Positions 17,336 to 24,112 of a stretch of 38,911 bases of DNA are shown here, one piece after another; position 1 is the first letter of the stretch, and each line of letters begins with the position of its first letter. A model generated the notes under the pieces. The model was given only the letters and a program-made list of their open reading frames with translations. It was not told the origin of the DNA and did no database searches. A program made the translations under genes and the position numbers. The DNA lies in assembly GCA_021784895.1 (NCBI GenBank), contig JAJYHG010000143.1, positions 1 to 38,911 of the forward strand. Reading direction: 5' to 3'. This DNA comes from Actinomycetes bacterium. Lineage in GTDB: Bacteria; Actinomycetota; Thermoleophilia; Solirubrobacterales; Solirubrobacteraceae.

Positions 17336-18604
17336 ATGACTGATAGCGCGACGCGTGAACGCGACGGACGGGCCGGCAAGGGGGAGCGGCTGCGCGAGTC
17401 GCTGGTCGAGATGCTCAGAAGCCTCCCGGAAGGGTCCGCACTCCCAACCGAGCGCGAGCTCTGCGAGCGCTTCGATGTATCCCGCGGGACGGTTCGTACC
17501 GTGCTGCAACGCCTCGAGGCAGAACGCCGGATCTACCGCCACCAGGGTCGCGGCACCTTCGCCGGGCCGGCGAAGATCGAGCAGCGCCTGGGACTCACCA
17601 GCCACACAGAGGAGATGCGGGCAAGCGGCTTCAGGCCGGGCTCGAAGCTGATCGACGTCAGCCGGCTCGAGGCACCGATTGACGTGGCCAGCGCCCTGGC
17701 GCTCCCGGCTGGCGCCGAGGCGCTCAAGATCGAGCGCCTCAGGCTCGCAGACGGAGAGCCGATCGCGCTCGAGGTCCTCTACCTGGACGCAGAACGCTTT
17801 GACGGGATCACCGGCGAGCTAGGGGAGGATGTCTCGTTCTATCAGCTGCTCCGGCTGGGCTACGGAGTCGAACTCGAGTCCGCGGAGGAGACGATCGAGG
17901 CCGTGATCGCGACGCCACGGGAGGCACGGTTCCTCGGCTGCGTGCTGCCAGCAGCACTGCTGCAGCTCACGCGGCTGACCGTCGATAGCCGCGGGCGGCC
18001 GGTCGAGTTCGTGCGCTCGCTCTACAGAGCCGACCGTTTCCGCTTCCGCCAGCACCTGCAGCGGCCGCGCGAACCGGGTTCAGACGCCGCCAGCCTACGC
18101 GTCGCCGCTGCAGCAGACGCCTCCGGCCTAGCGGCGGTGTTCGTCTCCGCGTGGCGCGAGCGGTACCGGTCCGTGGTGCCACACGACGTGATCGACGCGC
18201 TCGACGAGCACGAGATCGCAGACTGGCTGCGCCGTCTTGTGACCACAACCGACCAGACCACGATCGTGTGCGAAGCGCACGATCGAGCATTGGTCGGGTT
18301 CGTGCGTTACGGGCTTGACCCTGCCGACCCCCGGACCGGACACATCTACGCTCTCTACGTACACGGCGCGCAGGTCAGGCGGGGTCATGGACGCCGGCTG
18401 CTCGAACACTCCCTGGCGGCGCTCGCCGAGCGCGGCCACACCGAGGTGACGCTCTGGGTGTTTGAGGAAAACTGGCCTGCACGCGAGTTGTATGCCTCGT
18501 TTGGCTTCAAGCCGGACGGCGCGACCCGGATCGAGCCACAGTACCGGACACCGGAGATCCGCCTGCGCCGAGGCTCACAACCAGCAGCCGAGGCTCAGAG
18601 TTGA
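17336..18604 (+). CDS. GntR (HutC/UTRA) regulator fused to a GNAT acetyltransferase domain
   Basis: A 422-residue protein, much longer than the usual 240-residue HutC regulators. Residues about 16-76 are the GntR winged helix (LPTERELCERFDVSRGTVRT, then LEAERRIYRHQGRGTF). Residues about 85-245 are a UTRA ligand-binding domain with the family pattern EEMRASGFRPGSKL, EVLYLDAERF and RPVEFVRSLYRADRFRF. Residues about 255-412 are a GNAT domain: IYALYVHGAQVRRGHGRRLL includes the acetyl-CoA loop RRGHGR, and ENWPARELYASFGF is the usual last motif. UTRA relatives such as DasR and NagR sense aminosugar phosphates, which suits the neighbouring MurQ-NagA. The GNAT part may sense acetyl-CoA or acetylate an aminosugar or protein; no direct evidence favours one. 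First gene of the rightward operon. Confidence 0.9.
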   Translation: MTDSATRERDGRAGKGERLRESLVEMLRSLPEGSALPTERELCERFDVSRGTVRTVLQRLEAERRIYRHQGRGTFAGPAKIEQRLGLTSHTEEMRASGFRPGSKLIDVSRLEAPIDVASALALPAGAEALKIERLRLADGEPIALEVLYLDAERFDGITGELGEDVSFYQLLRLGYGVELESAEETIEAVIATPREARFLGCVLPAALLQLTRLTVDSRGRPVEFVRSLYRADRFRFRQHLQRPREPGSDAASLRVAAAADASGLAAVFVSAWRERYRSVVPHDVIDALDEHEIADWLRRLVTTTDQTTIVCEAHDRALVGFVRYGLDPADPRTGHIYALYVHGAQVRRGHGRRLLEHSLAALAERGHTEVTLWVFEENWPARELYASFGFKPDGATRIEPQYRTPEIRLRRGSQPAAEAQS

Positions 18605-19707
18605 GCCAGGCGGAGCTGGCGGACGGCGTGAGCATCGACCTCGCCGGCCGCACGCCGACGGCCCTGGCGGCCGCAGCCCGGCGCGCGGCGCGAGCACTCG
18701 CGGCAGCCGTGGCGGCAGGCTTCCCCGCAGGCGGCACGGTGGTGGTCACCGACAGTCAAGGTGAACTCGTGAAGATAATGGCGGGCTGGGCGTGCGTGGT
18801 GGGAGAGCGGGTACCCACGGCTACGCGCACGCTGTATGACCTCGCCTCGCTGACCAAGGTCGTTGCAGCCGTGACGCTCACCCAAGTGCTCGCCGAGGAT
18901 GGGCTGTGGAAGCTCGATGATCCGCTGGCCAGCTGGCTTCCCGGTGTCGGCAATCACACGATCACGCTGCGGGGGCTGCTGACGCACACCAGCGGCCTGC
19001 CCGCGCACCGCAGCTTCTACCGCCTGGTCGGTGGCCGGGAGGCTGTTGAACGCGCCATCTACGCTGAGGCGGCCCGCGACCTCAAGGCAGGAGCCGTCTG
19101 CTATAGCGACATCGGCTTCATCCTGCTCGGCTGGGCTCTGGAGAGCTGCGCACAGATGCCGCTCGACGAGCTCTTTCGCGAGCGTGTCGCCGAGCCGCTC
19201 GGCCTGAGCCGGACCGGGTTCAGGCCGAGCGCGGAGAACCAGCACCTGACGGCCGCCACCGAACTGGACGGCGACCAGCGACTTGAGCCCGGGCTAGTTT
19301 GGGGAACCGTGCACGACGGCAATGCCTGGGCGCTTGGCGGGGTTGCGGGCCACGCTGGCCTGTTTGGCTCCGCCGATGATCTCGCCCGCTTTGCGGCAGC
19401 TCTGCTGCGGCCCACGTCGCACCCAGTGCTGCCGGCAGCGTCGATCGAGGAGCTGCACCGGCCGCACGCGGGCACCCCACCCGACATCAGGTCACTCGGC
19501 TGGCGGCTGGACGCCAGCGACTGGGGGCCGTGGCCATCTCAAACCTTCTGGCACACCGGCTTCACCGGCGGCTCACTGCTGGTCGCACCGCAACTCGGCC
19601 TTGCCGTGGTGAGCCTGCTGGGCGGCGTTCATCCCAAGCGTAACCCCGGTCGGCTCCAGGCGCTGCGCCGGGAGATCCACCGCGAGCTGGCGGATGGGCT
19701 TGTATGA
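18601..19707 (+). CDS. Serine hydrolase of the beta-lactamase fold, AmiE (YbbE)-like
   Basis: A 368-residue protein starting at TTG 18601, overlapping the stop of the regulator (TTGA). It has all three active-site motifs of the class C beta-lactamase/penicillin-binding fold: S83-L-T-K86, Y168-S-D170 and H318-T-G320. The stretch VHDGNAWALGGVAGHAGLFG closely resembles the matching segment of Bacillus subtilis AmiE (YbbE), which removes the stem peptide from MurNAc, and of domains attached to NagZ-type enzymes. Between the regulator and MurQ-NagA, an N-acetylmuramyl-L-alanine amidase role is the best guess. Unlike secreted AmiE there is no visible signal peptide, so it may act in the cytoplasm on imported muropeptides. 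Confidence 0.85.
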   Translation: MSQAELADGVSIDLAGRTPTALAAAARRAARALAAAVAAGFPAGGTVVVTDSQGELVKIMAGWACVVGERVPTATRTLYDLASLTKVVAAVTLTQVLAEDGLWKLDDPLASWLPGVGNHTITLRGLLTHTSGLPAHRSFYRLVGGREAVERAIYAEAARDLKAGAVCYSDIGFILLGWALESCAQMPLDELFRERVAEPLGLSRTGFRPSAENQHLTAATELDGDQRLEPGLVWGTVHDGNAWALGGVAGHAGLFGSADDLARFAAALLRPTSHPVLPAASIEELHRPHAGTPPDIRSLGWRLDASDWGPWPSQTFWHTGFTGGSLLVAPQLGLAVVSLLGGVHPKRNPGRLQALRREIHRELADGLV

Positions 19708-21797
19708 GCGGTCCGGCTGACAACGGCCAGCAGCGCCAACAGAGCACCGAGGAGGCGCGCCCGGAGCTAGCGGAGCTTGACCTGATGTCCACGAGCGAGC
19801 TGACGGAACTCATGTGCGCCGATCTGGAGCGCGTCTCGCACGCCGTCAGAGACGCGCAGAGAGCGATCGTGCAGACGGCCGAGGCGGTGGTGGAAAGGAT
19901 GCAACGCGGCGGACGGCTGATCTACGTCGGGGCGGGCACCGCCGGCCGGCTGGGCATGCTCGACGCCGCCGAAGCGGGGCCGACATTCAACGTACCCCGC
20001 GGCCAGGTGGTTGGCATCATCGCCGGTGGCAGCAGCGCCCTGAGCGCACCGGTCGAGAACGCCGAGGACGACCGTGACCAGGGGGCCGCTGAGGTCCGCA
20101 CGCTATCGGTCACGGCGGCTGACACCGTGATTGGGATCGCTGCCAGCGGTCGCACGCCCTACGTCCTTGGGGCGCTCGAGGCCGCCAACACCGCTGGCGC
20201 GCTCACGGTCGCGCTGGTCTGCAACCCCGCCAGCGAGGCGGCCGTGCTCGGGCAGATCGCGATCGAGGCGCTGGTCGGTCCCGAGGTTGTGGCCGGCTCA
20301 ACGAGGCTGAACGCCGGTACTGCGCAGAAGGTGATCCTGAACATGATCTCAACCACGGTCATGGTCAAGCTTGGCAAGACCTATGGCCCGCTGATGGTCG
20401 ATGTGCGTGCCACCAACGCAAAGCTGCGCGACCGCGCGGTGGCGATCGTCAGCGAGATCACTGGCGCCAGTGCCGAGCAGGCACGCGGCGCCCTGGAGCA
20501 GTGCGGCTGGCAGGCCAAGGTGGCAGCGGTGATGCTGGGGACTGGCTGCGGCAGCACCGAGGCTGAGGCCGAGCTTGCGCGCCACGGCGGCCGGCTCCGA
20601 ACTGCGCTCGCCGCTTCCGCGGGATCGGGGCGGCAAGAACGCACGCGAGTCATCGGCCCGAGCATGCGGCTCGGCGTCGCGGCGGCGTTCGTCCACGGGC
20701 GCTTGATCCGCGGCGACGTGGCCATTCGGGACGGCCTGCTGGAGGCAGTCGGCCTGCCGGGGGAAGGCGTTGGGATCGCCATCCCTGGCCTGGTTGACGC
20801 CCAGGTCAACGGTTACGCCGGGGTCGATGCCCTCGAGGCAGACGACGAGCAGCTGATGCACATGGGGTCCGCGCTGCTGCGCGATGGCGTCACGGCCTAC
20901 CAGCCAACGCTGATCACGGCTCCAGAGCGAGACATGATCGCTGCGCTCAAGACCATCGCCAGGCTACCGCCATCGTCGGCCAGCGCGGCCATTGCCGGGG
21001 TGCACCTGGAAGGCCCCTTCCTCTCGCCGCAGCGTGCAGGCGCTCACCCCGCCGAGCATCTGCGCCTGCCCGACCCCCGGCTACTCGAACGCCTGCTCGA
21101 CGCGGGGCCGGTGAGCATGGTCACGCTCGCCCCTGAACTTCCCGGTGCGATCGAGTTGATCAGGCTATGCCGCCGGCGGGGTGTGGTGGTCTCGCTCGGT
21201 CATAGCCAAGCTAAAAGGGCCGAGGTGCAGCGAGCATTTCAAGCGGGCGCCTCGGCGGTCACGCACCTGTTCAACGCCATGGCCCCGCTCGGCGCGCGCG
21301 AGCCGGGCCTTGCCGGGACGGCACTCGCGGCGTCAGGGTGCGCGATTCAGCTGATCGCAGACGGCGTCCACGTCGATGATCAGCTGATCCGCGTGGCCTT
21401 CAGCGCGGCGCCCGGCCGCTGCAGCCTCGTGAGCGACGCGATCGCCGCCGCGACCCTCGACGACGGTGGCTACATGCTCGGCTCGGTGAAGGTGACCGTG
21501 CGGGGCGGGGTGGCGCGCCGCGATGACGGCACGCTCGCCGGCAGCACCGCGCCGCTCGTCGCCGGCCTCGGGAGGCTGAGGAGCCTCGGTATCAGCCAAC
21601 AGGACGCTATTGCGGCGGCCACCGAGCTTCCCGCAAGACTGCTTGGCCTGCGCAGCCGCGGCCGGCTCTGGCTCGGCGGGCCGGCCGAGCTGGTAGTGGT
21701 CGACGAGCAACATGCGGTCCGCAGGGTCTTCCTCGGTGGACACGAGATCGAGCCCATGCCCGAGCGTGAGCGCAGCACCCCGGGGGGGGAGCGGTGA
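19704..21797 (+). CDS. murQ-nagA: Bifunctional MurNAc-6-P etherase / GlcNAc-6-P deacetylase fusion
   Basis: One uninterrupted 697-residue frame joins two consecutive enzymes. Residues about 20-305 are MurQ: LIYVGAGTAGRLGMLDAAE, then GSSALSAPVENAEDDRDQGA. E90 and E121 have the same 31-residue spacing as the catalytic glutamates 83 and 114 of E. coli MurQ. Residues about 318-690 are NagA: Q367-V-N369, E436 in HLEGPF, H500 in LGHS, H521 in THLFNAM and D578 in LVSDAI. The intervals 64, 21 and 57 equal those between E131, H195, H216 and D273 of E. coli NagA. The protein should split MurNAc-6-P into GlcNAc-6-P and lactate, then deacetylate to GlcN-6-P. It overlaps both neighbours by four bases. Both halves look intact. 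Confidence 0.95.
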   Translation: MSGPADNGQQRQQSTEEARPELAELDLMSTSELTELMCADLERVSHAVRDAQRAIVQTAEAVVERMQRGGRLIYVGAGTAGRLGMLDAAEAGPTFNVPRGQVVGIIAGGSSALSAPVENAEDDRDQGAAEVRTLSVTAADTVIGIAASGRTPYVLGALEAANTAGALTVALVCNPASEAAVLGQIAIEALVGPEVVAGSTRLNAGTAQKVILNMISTTVMVKLGKTYGPLMVDVRATNAKLRDRAVAIVSEITGASAEQARGALEQCGWQAKVAAVMLGTGCGSTEAEAELARHGGRLRTALAASAGSGRQERTRVIGPSMRLGVAAAFVHGRLIRGDVAIRDGLLEAVGLPGEGVGIAIPGLVDAQVNGYAGVDALEADDEQLMHMGSALLRDGVTAYQPTLITAPERDMIAALKTIARLPPSSASAAIAGVHLEGPFLSPQRAGAHPAEHLRLPDPRLLERLLDAGPVSMVTLAPELPGAIELIRLCRRRGVVVSLGHSQAKRAEVQRAFQAGASAVTHLFNAMAPLGAREPGLAGTALAASGCAIQLIADGVHVDDQLIRVAFSAAPGRCSLVSDAIAAATLDDGGYMLGSVKVTVRGGVARRDDGTLAGSTAPLVAGLGRLRSLGISQQDAIAAATELPARLLGLRSRGRLWLGGPAELVVVDEQHAVRRVFLGGHEIEPMPERERSTPGGER

Positions 21798-22834
21798 GCG
21801 CCACAGGCCAGCGGATCTCCTCCGGCGAGCTGATGGCCAAAGAGATCGCAGAGCAGCCCGGCGTGCTCGAGCGGATCCTGCAGTCGCGGCAGCAGAGCAC
21901 TGAAGCTGCGCGCCAGATTGCCACCGCACAGCCCCGTTTCGTGCTGATCGCCGCGCGCGGCACCAGCGACAACGCGGCTCTCTACGCCAAGTACCTGGCA
22001 GAGGTACGCATGCAGCTTCCAGCCGGCCTGGTCTCACCCTCCGCGCTGACGATTTACGGCGCGCGGCCGGACATGCGTGGCGTGCTGTTCATCGCGGTCA
22101 GCCAATCCGGCCGCTCGCCCGATCTGGTTGACACGCTGCGTGCAGCGCGGGCACGGGGGGCGCTGACGGTAGCGGTCACGAACGCGATCGGTTCGCCGCT
22201 GGCGGACGCCGCGGAGATCCTCGTTGACGTGCAGGCCGGCAGCGAGCTCGCCGTCGCCGCGACCAAGTCCTACACGGCTGAGCTGCTGTCGTTGTACCTG
22301 CTGCTCGCCGGTGATCGGGCAGCCGAAGCAGCGGCGAGGCTGCCCGAGGCAGCGGCACGAACCCTTGCGCTGGCGGCCGAGGATCTCGTGGCGGCCGTCG
22401 CCGCGCCTTTGCGTCTTGCGCAACGGCTCGTCGTGACCGCGCGCGGATACTCGTACGCAACCGCGCGCGAGGCGGCGCTGAAGCTCATGGAGACGAGCTA
22501 CCTGGCCGCGATGGCGTTCTCCGGTGCCGACCTGCTCCACGGGCCGCTGGCGATGATCGACCGGTCGGTGCCGGTGATCGCGGTGGGCGGCGGCGGCCGC
22601 GGTGGGCAGGCGCTCGAGCCAGTCGTGACCAAGCTCGCCACAGCCGGAGCGCACATAGTGCGGGTGGGCGGCTCCGGGCCGGACCTGGCGGTGGCAGCGG
22701 ACACGCTACCGGAAGAGCTGTCGCCGGTGGTTGAGATCCTGCCGCTGCAGCGGCTTGCGTGGCGGCTGGCACTGGACCACGGTGTCAATCCAGACCAGCC
22801 GCGTGGGCTAGCGAAGGTGACACAGACGCACTGA
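21794..22834 (+). CDS. Double-SIS sugar isomerase, probable glucosamine-6-phosphate deaminase (NagB-II type)
   Basis: A 346-residue protein starting at GTG 21794, overlapping the MurQ-NagA stop. It equals the isomerase half of GlmS without the glutaminase domain: MAKEIAEQPGVLERIL at the start, the first SIS domain with AARGTSDNAALYAKYL and AVSQSGRSPDLVDTL, then ELAVAATKSYTAELL, and a second SIS domain with TARGYSYATAREAALKLMET. Stand-alone GlmS-like double-SIS proteins of this type act as NagB-II deaminases, converting GlcN-6-P to fructose-6-P and ammonia. Directly after NagA this is the missing last step of the pathway. AgaS-like or fructosamine-specific activity cannot be excluded from sequence alone. 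Last gene of the rightward operon. Confidence 0.85.
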   Translation: MSATGQRISSGELMAKEIAEQPGVLERILQSRQQSTEAARQIATAQPRFVLIAARGTSDNAALYAKYLAEVRMQLPAGLVSPSALTIYGARPDMRGVLFIAVSQSGRSPDLVDTLRAARARGALTVAVTNAIGSPLADAAEILVDVQAGSELAVAATKSYTAELLSLYLLLAGDRAAEAAARLPEAAARTLALAAEDLVAAVAAPLRLAQRLVVTARGYSYATAREAALKLMETSYLAAMAFSGADLLHGPLAMIDRSVPVIAVGGGGRGGQALEPVVTKLATAGAHIVRVGGSGPDLAVAADTLPEELSPVVEILPLQRLAWRLALDHGVNPDQPRGLAKVTQTH

Positions 22835-22996
22835 CCCCGACAGGGACTCATCCGTGCTTGGAGCGGGGTGCACGGCAAGGGCCCAGTTGGTGCCCCGCGG
22901 GCCTGGGACGACCGAGGAGGTTAGGGGTGGCCTGCCCCGGACCCGCGGTGGTGGGCACCTACTCCTTACCGGGCGTAGAGCACCGATCGAGAAGTT
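22835..22996. terminator. Structured convergent intergenic region, possible bidirectional terminator
   Basis: The 162 bp between two convergent genes contain strong GC hairpins: GCGGGG at 22863 pairs with CCCCGC near 22893-22898, extended by CAC/GTG, and GGGG-N7-CCCC at 22924-22938 forms a second. No T-run follows on either strand, so a classic intrinsic terminator is not shown. I recognise no tRNA or riboswitch here. An unidentified structured RNA remains possible. Confidence 0.3.
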
Positions 22997-24112
22997 TCAT
23001 AGGCGCAATCGCTCGGTCCGAGGCGCACGGCTCTGGGCGCTGGCCAGTGCGGCACGCACCGTCTCGCCCGCGGACGCGGTGGTCGAGCGACCGCCGATGT
23101 CAGGGGTGCGCCCCTCGTCCGTCTGCACGGCCACACCGACCGCCTCCTCGAGCAAGCTGGCCGCTGCATCCAGGCCGTTGGCCCGCAAGAGCATCGCACC
23201 CGAGAGAACGCAGGCCATCGGATTGGCGATGCCCTTTCCGGCGATGTCGGGCGCGGAGCCGTGGACGGGCTCGAACACGCCCGGGGAATCGGTGTCCGGG
23301 GCTAGGTTGGCACTCGGCACCATCCCGAGGCCACCCGCTATCGGCGCCGCGCCGTCGGAGAGGATGTCGCCAAAGAGGTTACTGCACAACAGCACCCCGA
23401 GTGACGCTGGTCGCTGGATCAGCCTAGCCGCCATCGCATCAACGAATGTCTTCTCGAGCGGCACATCCCCGTACTCAGCCACGCCGAGTTCCTCGACAAC
23501 CTCGTCCCACAGCGCATAACCATGACGAGACACATTCGACTTGGTCACCAGCGTCACACCCTGTCCGCGGGCTCGCGCGAGGTCAAATGCATAGCGTGCG
23601 ACTCGTGTGATTGCCCTGCGGGAGTGCACAGCGACATCGGTCGCGACCTCGTGGACGGATCCAGTGTGCACACGGCCGCCAACACCGGTGTATTCACCTT
23701 CGGTGTTCTCGCGAACCACTACCAGATCGGTCAGCTCGGCATTCCTGACGACCGATTCGACACCGTTCCAGGCTCTGACGGGGCGGAGATTGACGTACAG
23801 GTCGAGCGCTTTGCGCAGCGGCAGTACCAGCGACCACACTGATACGTCCGCGGACAACCCCGGATGCCCCACCGCGCCCAGTAGGACCGCGTCATGCGCC
23901 CGCACGATTCCGATTGCGTCGTCAGGCATCGCGGCACCCTTGGCCAGCAGCCGGTCGCCACCCCAGTCAAGCTCGGTCACGAGCACCTCAACTCCGTAGG
24001 CTGCGGCAGCGTCGATAATTGCCGGGAGCGCTGCGCGTACGACCTCGGGGCCGATGCCATCTCCGCCGATGACCGCGAGCTTTAGGGTATTCGACTTCCT
24101 GGCCCCATTCAC
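22997..24112 (-). CDS. Isocitrate/isopropylmalate/tartrate dehydrogenase-family enzyme
   Basis: I start at GTG 24112, which overlaps the ALDH stop (GTGA); an ATG-type extension to 24124 is less likely. The 371-residue protein is a beta-decarboxylating dehydrogenase: IGGDGIGPEVV at the N-terminus, RENTEGEYTGVGG around the substrate-binding arginine and glutamates, VTKSNVSRHGYALWDE with the catalytic lysine, and LCSNLFGDILSDGAA with the metal-binding aspartates. HGSAPDIAGKGIANPMA binds NAD. The RENTEGEYxGxGG form is seen in tartrate dehydrogenase/decarboxylase-like members rather than leucine-biosynthetic LeuB. At the end of a catabolic operon it probably oxidises and decarboxylates a 2-hydroxy-acid intermediate. 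Exact substrate unknown. Confidence 0.88.
   Translation of the reverse strand: MNGARKSNTLKLAVIGGDGIGPEVVRAALPAIIDAAAAYGVEVLVTELDWGGDRLLAKGAAMPDDAIGIVRAHDAVLLGAVGHPGLSADVSVWSLVLPLRKALDLYVNLRPVRAWNGVESVVRNAELTDLVVVRENTEGEYTGVGGRVHTGSVHEVATDVAVHSRRAITRVARYAFDLARARGQGVTLVTKSNVSRHGYALWDEVVEELGVAEYGDVPLEKTFVDAMAARLIQRPASLGVLLCSNLFGDILSDGAAPIAGGLGMVPSANLAPDTDSPGVFEPVHGSAPDIAGKGIANPMACVLSGAMLLRANGLDAAASLLEEAVGVAVQTDEGRTPDIGGRSTTASAGETVRAALASAQSRAPRTERLRL

Noticed and set aside
22835-22996. tRNA or known riboswitch
   Set aside because: No T-loop GGTTCGA sequence, no acceptor pairing and no riboswitch core that I recognise.
22997-24112. Leucine-biosynthetic LeuB
   Set aside because: The RENTEGEYTGVGG motif and the catabolic operon context fit tartrate-dehydrogenase-like members better, and no other leu gene is nearby.
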